A stretch of DNA of 12,044 nt from Cyclostephanos tholiformis (taxonomy: Eukaryota; Bacillariophyta; Thalassiosirophyceae; Thalassiosirales; Thalassiosiraceae). The position numbers were made by a program, and so were the translations under genes. This document shows positions 1-6,392 of this stretch, piece by piece (the first letter of the stretch is position 1; each line of letters begins with the position of its first letter). The stretch covers positions 1-12,044 of the forward strand of contig JALLPB010001739.1 of assembly GCA_036939975.1 (NCBI GenBank), given 5' to 3'. The notes under the pieces are model-generated. The model searched no databases and was not told where the DNA came from. It saw only the letters and a program-made list of their open reading frames with translations.

Positions 1-144
1 CGATAAATCGTACCTAAAATCGTACCAAAAAATTCCCTTGACAGACCGGGCCTAAGCTCTTCCCCCCATATTATTATTTCTTCGAGAATGACAGGAATTT
101 TTCCGATGAGTCCTCGTGTATGTACCTTGTACTGTAATTTAAGC

Positions 145-186
145 GCAAGTTTTCGGAGTTTACGGGCAAGTTTCCGGCGTCTACAA
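145..186. repeat. Imperfect 21-bp tandem duplication
   Basis: Two adjacent 21-bp units (145-165 and 166-186) both begin GCAAGTTT and agree at 16 of 21 positions. The similarity is weak, so this may be chance or an old duplication. Confidence 0.35.
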
Positions 187-306
187 CGCATCGGCGTTGC
201 CGATTTTACGACAACGCATCCGTGTATTAGACTTACATGTAGGAATTAATCAGTTTTGTACCAGGTTTTTCGACAATGCATCCATGTTGCAGATATAATC
301 GACAAC
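183..306. repeat. Two copies of a palindromic 33-bp repeat
   Basis: The segments 183-215 and 273-306 share the pattern ACAAYGCATC..YGTTGC.GAT..A.CGACAAC at a spacing of 90 bp. Each contains a small internal palindrome, in which the GCATC/CAACG arms mirror GTTGC. The repeats are diverged and resemble the subterminal repeats of DNA transposons, but no element could be delimited. Confidence 0.5.
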
Positions 307-323
307 ACGGATACAAGTTCCAG

Positions 324-367
324 GAGAAGCTGTCGGTATTGAGCTACATACGCAGCTCATGACTGAA
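324..367 (+). repeat. 44-bp flanking repeat, left copy
   Basis: This 44-bp segment matches 4080-4123 at 41 of 44 positions in the same orientation. It carries a hairpin with arms TGAGCT and AGCTCA around an 8-nt loop. It lies about 400 bp outside the left end of the transposon at 768, whereas the right copy lies about 44 bp outside the right end, so it is not a simple target-site duplication. Confidence 0.8.
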
Positions 368-496
368 TGAGGTTGAGTGAATTAGGAATTAAGGATGGAG
401 AGAGAAGGGTTGTGGATGTGTTTGTTTTTTTTCTAGACGGGTGTTAGTACTAATAAAAAGCATAGATGGAATAAGATTTACCAGATTAGTTACATT

Positions 497-675
497 TGAC
501 CATGCCAAGTTTGTGCTAAGTTCCCAAGTTGACAAGCTCGAACTTGGCAGCCAGAAAACTTGGTCATAATAATATGTTTCCTACTAATTTCCAGAAAGTC
601 CTGCCAAATTTGAACTTGGCAGCCAAGTTCGCAAACTTGGCTGCCAAGTACGAAGATGGCAGTTCTTTGCCAAAT
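497..675. repeat. Cluster of CTTGGCAGCC inverted repeats
   Basis: Variants of AACTTGGCAGCCAAGTT recur in both orientations at 541-553, 613-629 and 634-649, with shorter pieces (CCAAGTT, TGCCAA) around 502-575 and 601-675. The core is a 15-bp perfect inverted repeat, 614-628 against 635-649, separated by 6 nt. Each arm is also nearly palindromic about its own centre. The result is a foldback structure of unknown identity, possibly a miniature element. Confidence 0.7.
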
Positions 676-767
676 TGAAGAAACAACATGAATTTTCCTT
701 CGGGAGGAAAAACTCGTTGCGCCTTTGATTGCAATAGGTAAAATTTAGATAAAGCAAGTATTAGGTA

Positions 768-795
768 TGAGTTTAATCCAAGTCCTGAAACGGAG
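768..795 (+). repeat. Left terminal inverted repeat
   Basis: This 28-bp repeat agrees at 25 positions with the reverse complement of 4009-4036; mismatches fall at repeat positions 13, 25 and 27. A TA dinucleotide (766-767) precedes it. Confidence 0.85.
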
Positions 796-817
796 GTTTT
801 GCTTTTATTTGCCTAGC

Positions 818-845
818 GTAGAAGTGTACCGTACTTCTACGGTAC
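818..845. repeat. Two overlapping, mutually exclusive hairpins
   Basis: Arms 818-825 and 833-840 (GTAGAAGT/ACTTCTAC) form a perfect 8-bp stem with a 7-nt loop. Arms 826-833 and 838-845 (GTACCGTA/TACGGTAC) form a second perfect 8-bp stem with a 4-nt loop. The two share bases, so only one can form at a time. They lie at the centre of the larger foldback 768-889. Confidence 0.7.
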
Positions 846-862
846 TTTTATTGGGTCAATTT

Positions 863-886
863 CAGCCTCTGTTTCACCACTCGGAT
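863..886 (-). repeat. Internal inverted copy of the transposon end
   Basis: On the minus strand this segment resembles the transposon terminus: an ATCC.AGT..TGAAAC.GAGG core is shared with 776-796. It therefore resembles the right terminal repeat in the same orientation. Together with the left terminal repeat it makes 768-889 a roughly 120-bp foldback. Confidence 0.65.
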
Positions 887-916
887 CGCGTTTTTTGCTG
901 ACCATGGTGATCGGCG

Positions 917-1010
917 GCTTTGGCCCATACCATTGCCTGTGGCCCAAAGACGCCCCAGCCGAGTGCGCAGGCATCACCCCCACACTATGGGTGGTGATGC
1001 CCACGCTCGG
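917..1010. repeat. GC-rich palindromes in the transposon subterminal region
   Basis: The main palindrome runs from 959 to 1010. Its left arm reads CCGAGTGCGCAGGCATCACC and its right arm contains GGTGATGCCCACGCTCGG, so the two pair with a small bulge around a short loop. A second, weaker one (about 917-952) pairs CTTTGGCCCATA with TGTGGCCCAAAG. Both lie between the transposase end and the left terminal repeat. They could be transposase-binding or regulatory subterminal repeats, but nothing shows this directly. Confidence 0.65.
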
Positions 1011-1155
1011 TTTTGTGTCATGTCGTCGGGGGCGTGAGCTGTTAGTTCCCCCCCTCCCATGACTTATTTGTCGGTTTAATTTTTTTGGTGAGTAAATTCA
1101 TTTATACTATGATTAACTGCCACTAAACCCCATTATCATCTACCAAGCCCCCCCC

Positions 1156-3706
1156 TCACTCCCCGAACGCGACGGCCGATGCGTCGTTGCTAGTAGTCAC
1201 GGTCGGAGCGATGGGATTGGAGCGATCCCCAGCGGATGCCATCACATGAGAGGAATCAGCAATCAATGCATTCCTCTCTTCCACCAGCTGGTCAAACTCT
1301 TCCTGGCTCATTGTCATTGCCGCCAATGCCAATTCCTTTTTCTTCAGTTCTTCTAGGTGACCAAGGGCTGTGTGGGCCATCTCAACGGCATCGGATTGCA
1401 CCTCCAACAACTTTGTATTGTCAGTGTGGGTGCATAGCTCAAATGATGGGGGCTCTCTTCCACTGTCCACAATAGCAACCCACGCGGCTAGCTTCTCGTC
1501 CTTTTTCATCCCGGCTGCCCTTGGGTGTTGGTACCAAGTGAGGAGGATGGTCAAGTTGCTTGAGGTGAGTTTGTAACGTCCCCACCCTTTGCTGCTTGAA
1601 TAATCTTTGCATTCGTCTCAATCTTTTCTTGGCGCTCGCGCACAATCTTCTCCTTTGCAAGCTTCTCACGTTGAACCTTGCGCTGCTTGAGAACAATACT
1701 CTTGAAGATGTCATTTGCAGTTAAATGTACACCACCGGTGGTGGCAAAGATATTGCCTTGACTCTTTGCCTGACTCAACAATTCGATTCATTCCTGCATG
1801 TGGGGTGCAGTCACAATATTGTGCGTTGGATGGGTTTCAGCGTGATTTTCATCACGTTGCCATTGTAACCCTCAAGTGACAACACATTGCAGGCAATGGT
1901 ATTGTGCTCAACAATCAACTGGACTAGCGCCTGCTGCTCATCGTTGCCATCACCGATGGCACGATGGACCTTTGGGTTCTGGAGGCAGCTCCTGCTGAGA
2001 GGGACCGCCCCAACTTTGGCCCACGCATTGATGTTATGCACGTGGGAAAAGCCACGCTGAATAGCTGACTCAACAATCAACCCTGTTTCCGGATCCTTGC
2101 CACCAAATATGATGAGTCCTACCAAACACGGCGCGAGACTCCTCGACTTGTCGGCTGCAATATGCTCATCAATTATCCTTTGAAGGTTTGTGCGGACTGC
2201 ACCTTGGAACAGCCCTTAGCTCTGGTCCGTCTCCTGTGACACAGCAGCTGTGTTGGGAATGCCTGGGTAAAGGATGAAGCCATGATAATGAAGATATGCA
2301 AGGAGGGTGGGGTTAAGTCTCCCCGGGCTGCTGTCACACTTGATAACAACCCAATGTCCCTTCACAGGAGCAGCATCAGGGTATAATTTCATGATTGATT
2401 TTTAAATATATACAAAAAATTCTTCATCATTCATTTCCCCCTTGCTATTTAGACCAAGCAAGATAGGGAACGATTGCTCAGACTGGTGTCCAAATGTACC
2501 CCGGACATCAAGCATGTATCGAATTGTTTCAATTCGAATCGCTTCAGTATCCGCTGTCTGTGCAGACGTCTGGAACTGAAAGTGGGGCGGCAGTGGCTTG
2601 CCTGCAGCGGTACTCCCACTGATCATTGTTGTCGTCTGTGCCGACTTGGATGTTGCTTTCCCAAGCAGAGGGAATCGTACGTCGTAGTACGTTGTGGTTG
2701 GTCGTCCACTGCAATTGCTATTACTCCCATCAAGAGACAGACATGTCTCGTCCAAGTTTGCAATTCTATTCTTCATTTTTGTGTCAAAAATTAACTTGCC
2801 GTTCGTGTTGATTGTTGCGAAGCCATATTCCACAACAAACACCTCCCAGCTATCAAACCACAAATCCAAATTTTGGAACGTGGTCTAATGGATGCTGCAA
2901 TCCTCCGCACATTTGAGCTTTTCTGCATTGATGTCAATTGCTGTGTCGCAAACAATGCAATTTAATAATTTTGTTGCCTCGTTTGTTGCAATGTTAAATG
3001 TTTTTGCAATTTTTGGTATGATCTTTGCCCTACAATTATCCCCTGCACACGCGTTCATCTGGTTAATCGTGACAAAGCTGGAGTAAGCCTGGCATAAAAA
3101 CTTGTACGCCATTGCAGAAATATGTCCAACAGGGCCCATTTTCAACGGGGATGCATTGATGAGTCCCTGCTTCATGTAGCGGGATATGGATGCAATGCTT
3201 GGGCACACTTCAAATTTTTCCTTAACGACAGCCTGAACCTGCCTGATGGACAAGCCATCAGGCTTCTGCCTCTCTGCATTGTACAGGTGCATGGCCACCT
3301 TGTGCGCCTCGGATTTGTGCTTCTTAGCAGCCAGATCATCAACACGCTTTTGTTGGATGGTGGACGTGGTTAAGCGGATCTGCTTGCACTTTGGCTTTGG
3401 GTGCGTCGGCCCCGAAGATACCTCCATCAATGCCACCTTCCTCAACGAGCCTCCGCCACTAGTCAAGTCAAATAGATCCTCCAAATCCTTGCCACTGGTG
3501 CCAAATTGAATGCAGGGAGGATGAGACGTCACTTGCTGCACAGCAAGACAACGACATATCATCCGGAGGATGGATTCATTAGCGATGTCGCCCTTCAAAA
3601 ACCTAGCCAGAATCATGGCCTGCAGAACCTTGAGACCATTAGTGGTCCTAAGGATCCGCATGGCCTCATTGACCTTTTTAAGATGCGCATCACTCTTAGT
3701 TTGCAT
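1156..3706 (-). pseudogene. Broken DD35D transposase
   Basis: This was the transposase of the surrounding element: a nuclear DNA-binding enzyme that cuts and joins the terminal repeats. The N-terminal part (3706-2888) has basic, helix-turn-helix-like segments, for example around the SIRQVQAVVKEKF stretch. The catalytic core follows in the same frame. The first Asp is in NLDETCL (codon at 2752), the second in IKCDSS (codon 2335-2333) and the third in ETDQS (codon 2227-2225). The second and third are separated by 35 residues, giving a DD35D pattern as in pogo/Tigger-type enzymes. A Lys/Glu-rich, probably coiled-coil C-terminal part follows (about 1720-1280). In-frame stops lie at 2885-2887 (TAG), 2402-2404 (TAA), 2216-2218 (TAA) and 1788-1790 (TGA), and the frame shifts near 1811-1830 and again near 1560. 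The copy is therefore inactive. The start at 3706 is the first Met of the open frame; an upstream exon cannot be excluded. Confidence 0.85.
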
Positions 3707-4008
3707 GTTGGGAAACTGGGTATATAGTGTTGTAACAGATTAAATGATGTGAAGTCGATGAAAAGTCGGCCCGACAGGTGCACCGATGATTTTTTTGGTG
3801 TGTTAAAGCTCGTGCTGTGTATTTTTTGGCGCATTTTTGACCCCCAAGATGATGTCCAATGACGACAGTACCAAGTAGTAAAAAATGATTGCCAGGTCGA
3901 GCTCTACACCCTAATACACTTTGTTGGGCCATTGGATCAAGTTCTAAGAGCCTCTAGAGTATTATACACTACAATGGAGGTATGTACGAAAATGGAGTGT
4001 TGGTTTTG
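3707..4008. other. Transposon 5' non-coding end
   Basis: This is the AT-rich stretch between the transposase start and the right terminal repeat. It probably held the element's promoter. I see no conserved coding sequence or clear promoter motif. Confidence 0.5.
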
Positions 4009-4036
4009 CCCTGTTTCAGGACTCGGATTAAACTCA
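4009..4036 (-). repeat. Right terminal inverted repeat
   Basis: Read on the minus strand this repeat begins TGAGTTTAATCCGAGTCCTG and pairs with 768-795 at 25 of 28 positions. It is followed on the plus strand by the TA target duplication at 4037-4038. Confidence 0.85.
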
Positions 4037-4079
4037 TAGTAGACAAGAAGAAAGGCAAAATGCTAAGCTAGAGCTATGT

Positions 4080-4123
4080 GAGAAGGTGTCGGTATTGAGC
4101 TACATGTGCAGCTCATGACTGAA
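4080..4123 (+). repeat. 44-bp flanking repeat, right copy
   Basis: Same-orientation copy of 324-367 with three mismatches. It keeps the TGAGCT/AGCTCA hairpin. It lies just outside the right end of the transposon and about 145 bp upstream of the ferredoxin start, so it may be in that gene's promoter region. An alternating purine-pyrimidine run (TGTGTGCGCGTGCGCAC, about 4131-4147) follows. Confidence 0.8.
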
Positions 4124-4268
4124 GGCATTGGTGTGTGCGCGTGCGCACCACGAGTTACAACATACCTAAATTCGATTTCCCTCTATCTCTATGGTCAGTC
4201 TTACAAAAAATCACCACCGAATATCTCATATAACTTATTTAAATGGTATTATTGTGAGGTGAAAAGTT

Positions 4269-5537
4269 ATGATCGCCAGAATCTCTACATCCGCCCCACT
4301 AAGGACGATGGGCCCTCGTCGATGGAATGACGCCGTAGCAATCGTACCGATGGCAACCGAGGCCGCTCGTCGCCGTCCTCCTCGGTCGTTCAAGACGACG
4401 TCGTCATCGTCATCTGCACCCACGAGGACGAGGAGGCGAGCGTCTCGCCGCGCCCCCTCGCATAGCGAGTACACATCGTCCAACGCGGTGCATTATCCGC
4501 GCACTGCGATGGTGACGACGACGACGACGACTATGACGACGATGATGGCATCGTCGTCGTCGACGAGGCCGAGGAGGACCACCCTCGCGAACGGTGCGGG
4601 GTCCAGAATGATGCCCCCGTCTACGACCACGACAATCCCGACGACCATCGAGGTATCATCGTCACCGCGTCGACGACGTCAACATCGACATTCCTCCTCG
4701 TCGTCCGATGATCCCGACGGTGACACCGAATCGACTCGATCCTTCCTCCGTAATCTCGGATATTCCACGCCGGTATCGAACGGCATCATCGACGCCCTCC
4801 TGAGGAGCGGCATAAATCGCACCTCGTTGTTGGGGATGACGAGGGGATTGGCGGGACGGTACGAGGTCGGGGAGGATGCCGGCCTCGCTTCGTTGGCGAC
4901 GAGCGTCGAGCTCGAACTCGAACGGGAAAGGGGGAGGGGGGGGACCGTGAGGGTTTGGTGTTTGCCGCCGACCGGTTGGTCCGTCGGCGGCGTCCACGAC
5001 CCCCCCGACTCCGTCGACCTCGACCACGGCCACGACCCGAACGACGACGACGACGACGAATCATCATCGCCATTGCCAATTATACACTCCATGGAACGGG
5101 CGTTCGCCATCGATGCCATCGAGGGCACGACGTTGACGGACGTAGTGAAATACGGCATATCCGACAATTCCGACGTCCTTGGGGAATACCTGGAATGCGC
5201 GTGCAGCGGCATCATGGCCTGTTCGACGTGTCACGTTGTGATACATCCCGATTGGTACGATGCCACGGCGGTGGCGGTGACGACCGACGGCGACGAAAAC
5301 GACGACGACGGGTCGTCGATGATTCCCCCCCCCTCGACGACGACGACGACGACGACGACGAGGAAGAAAGTCGGCCCTCCCACCGAGGCCGAGCAGGACA
5401 TGATCGATCTGTCATACGAGCCGACGTCGACGTCTAGGCTGGGATGTCAATTGGTATTGACGTCTGACATGGACGGCATGGTGATATTGTTACCCCGCGG
5501 CAGTAATAACATGATGGATCACATACCGTTCGAGTGA
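4269..5537 (+). CDS. Adrenodoxin-type [2Fe-2S] ferredoxin with long N-terminal extension
   Basis: The predicted 422-residue protein is a one-electron carrier of the mitochondrial adrenodoxin/Yah1 type, a family that serves Fe-S cluster assembly and haem or steroid hydroxylation. The ferredoxin fold is C-terminal. Cys312, Cys318 and Cys321 form C-x5-C-x2-C within CSGIMACSTCH, Cys393 lies in RLGCQLVLT, and the typical EAEQDMIDLSYEPT segment is at 373-386. The C-x5-C-x2-C spacing rules out the plant plastid type (C-x4-C-x2-C). The first about 65 residues are rich in Arg/Ser/Ala with few acids, as in a mitochondrial presequence. Residues 66-155 are simple-sequence. Residues 157-220 form a non-repetitive, helix-rich block that I do not recognise. 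Two low-complexity insertions interrupt the ferredoxin fold: about 236-277 in the first beta hairpin and about 332-367 between the third and fourth cluster cysteines (71 residues apart against 36 in adrenodoxin). ATG 4269 is the first Met and gives the basic leader. The family call is firm; start and location are inferred. Confidence 0.9.
   Translation: MIARISTSAPLRTMGPRRWNDAVAIVPMATEAARRRPPRSFKTTSSSSSAPTRTRRRASRRAPSHSEYTSSNAVHYPRTAMVTTTTTTMTTMMASSSSTRPRRTTLANGAGSRMMPPSTTTTIPTTIEVSSSPRRRRQHRHSSSSSDDPDGDTESTRSFLRNLGYSTPVSNGIIDALLRSGINRTSLLGMTRGLAGRYEVGEDAGLASLATSVELELERERGRGGTVRVWCLPPTGWSVGGVHDPPDSVDLDHGHDPNDDDDDESSSPLPIIHSMERAFAIDAIEGTTLTDVVKYGISDNSDVLGEYLECACSGIMACSTCHVVIHPDWYDATAVAVTTDGDENDDDGSSMIPPPSTTTTTTTTRKKVGPPTEAEQDMIDLSYEPTSTSRLGCQLVLTSDMDGMVILLPRGSNNMMDHIPFE
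4511..4565 (+). repeat. GAC/GTC trinucleotide-rich coding run
   Basis: GACGAC and ATGACG triplets followed by TCGTCG triplets encode the Thr/Ser/Met-rich linker of the ferredoxin precursor. The two halves are complementary in composition and could form a hairpin. Similar GAC runs recur at about 5039-5060 and 5336-5363 in the same gene and encode the acidic and Thr-rich insertions. Confidence 0.6.
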
Positions 5538-5550
5538 CCCCACCGCCCTT

Positions 5551-5571
5551 GGGGGGGGGGGGGGGGGGGGG
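5551..5571 (+). repeat. 21-nt G homopolymer
   Basis: An uninterrupted run of 21 G starts 13 bases after the ferredoxin stop codon. It would lie in that gene's 3' untranslated region and could form a G-quadruplex in RNA. Its true length is uncertain because such runs are unstable and error-prone in sequencing. Confidence 0.85.
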
Positions 5572-5832
5572 ATGAGGATCGGGATTGGGAAGCTGGATAT
5601 TTCTCTTCTCCCCAATGTATGTGCATGGTCCCAAAAGATGGAATTCGTTCGTGAAAATGAACCTTGCGTTCATTTATGCAAAAATATTATAAGCGATGCA
5701 AACTATGCGGCCCCACGCCCCCTTCCTGCCTTGTACTGCCGGGAATGATGGGGTATTTATTCATTACCCAAGGCTCCGCGCATTCCCGATCGGGGTAGAC
5801 GGAGTGTGACGGGAAGCCGGCAGAATGATGCA

Positions 5833-5879
5833 CTTTCTTAGAAATCATACAATGCGCCTTTCTTAGAAATCATAAAATG
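5833..5879 (+). repeat. 22-bp repeat, two copies 25 bp apart
   Basis: CTTTCTTAGAAATCATA.AATG occurs at 5833-5854 and 5858-5879 with a single mismatch and a 3-nt gap. It looks like a recent local duplication; no function is apparent. Confidence 0.85.
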
Positions 5880-6121
5880 TATACGCGAGGTCAACTGTTC
5901 TGGGGATCCGTATGCCATTCGCTCTCCTACTCGATGGGGAAATGTCGGGGATGGGGACTCAACTCCGTAATGAAATGGTAAGAGGTAAAATCAGCGTATC
6001 AAATTATGTCGGCATCTACGCACAGTTTCGTCAGGATGTCAACGCCCCTCTCTTGTGCAGTCGAGTCACGACGACAGCGAACGGGAAGAGATAGAATTGA
6101 TATTTCGATTCCGACTGGATA

Positions 6122-6213
6122 AACTCAAGAAGAATGCGCAGAGTACGGCCTGACTGGGCCACGGAAGATGATAACTCAAGAAGAATGCGCAGAGTAAGGC
6201 ATGACTGGGCCAC
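6122..6213 (+). repeat. 51-bp-period tandem duplication
   Basis: A 41-bp unit starting AACTCAAGAAGAATGCGCAG occurs at 6122-6162 and 6173-6213 with two mismatches, giving a 51-bp period. It lies about 180 bp beyond the cingulin-like stop codon, possibly in its 3' untranslated region. Confidence 0.85.
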
Positions 6214-6392
6214 AGCTTAAATGTAATTTATCAACTTTTTTTTCTATCATTAATCTTCTTAAGTAGGTCAGCGATTAAGCAAGACTTGATTATGACACTC
6301 AGGATATCACAAATAGAACAAATACAGTGCTTCGAGGGCATCTTGGGGGTATGTGAGCACTGGAACTTCGTGTTCATAAAGGACAGTGAAAT

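Larger units (their letters stand above)
1..767. other. Gene-free, repeat-rich flank
   Basis: I see no coding region with a recognisable product here. The stretch holds several short repeats, listed separately: a 21-bp imperfect tandem (145-186), a 33-bp repeat with 90-bp spacing (183-306), one copy of a 44-bp repeat (324-367), and a cluster of AACTTGGCAGCC-like inverted repeats (about 497-675). The mix suggests old mobile-element debris beside the transposon that starts at 768. Confidence 0.6.
768..4036 (-). mobile_element. Decayed Tc1/mariner/pogo-type DNA transposon with TIRs
   Basis: The element is bounded by terminal inverted repeats. The left end starts at 768 (TGAGTTTAATCC...) and the right end, read on the minus strand, starts at 4036 with the same 12 bases; 25 of the first 28 positions match. 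Both ends are flanked by the dinucleotide TA (766-767 and 4037-4038), the target duplication typical of the Tc1/mariner/pogo superfamily. The element is 3269 bp long and carries one broken transposase gene on the minus strand. No second gene is evident. The left terminus also folds back on itself (768-889). Assignment to the superfamily rests on the TA duplication plus the DD35D catalytic spacing; the exact family is not determined. Confidence 0.85.
5538..6392. other. Convergent spacer between ferredoxin and cingulin-like gene
   Basis: This 855-bp stretch holds the 3' ends of two facing genes. I see no convincing gene in it. It contains a 21-nt G run and two small tandem duplications, annotated separately. 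Short open stretches here (for example 5912-6094) have no recognisable product. Confidence 0.6.

Noticed and set aside
2474..3727. Plus-strand open frames across the transposase region
   Set aside because: The opposite strand carries the recognisable transposase core and the DD35D residues; the plus-strand frames have none.
324..4123. The 44-bp repeats as long terminal repeats of a retrotransposon
   Set aside because: They are short, lack TG...CA ends, and the DNA between them has no reverse transcriptase or integrase; the interior is a TIR transposon with a DDD transposase.
4953..5100. An intron as the explanation for the first ferredoxin insertion
   Set aside because: No AG acceptor occurs between the possible GT donors near 4977-5010 and the return of the ferredoxin sequence at about 5100.
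4662..5437. Several Arg-rich or Ser-rich open frames on both strands over the ferredoxin gene
   Set aside because: They are shadows caused by GAC/TCG triplet repeats; none has a recognisable domain, whereas the 4269 frame carries the full ferredoxin motif set.
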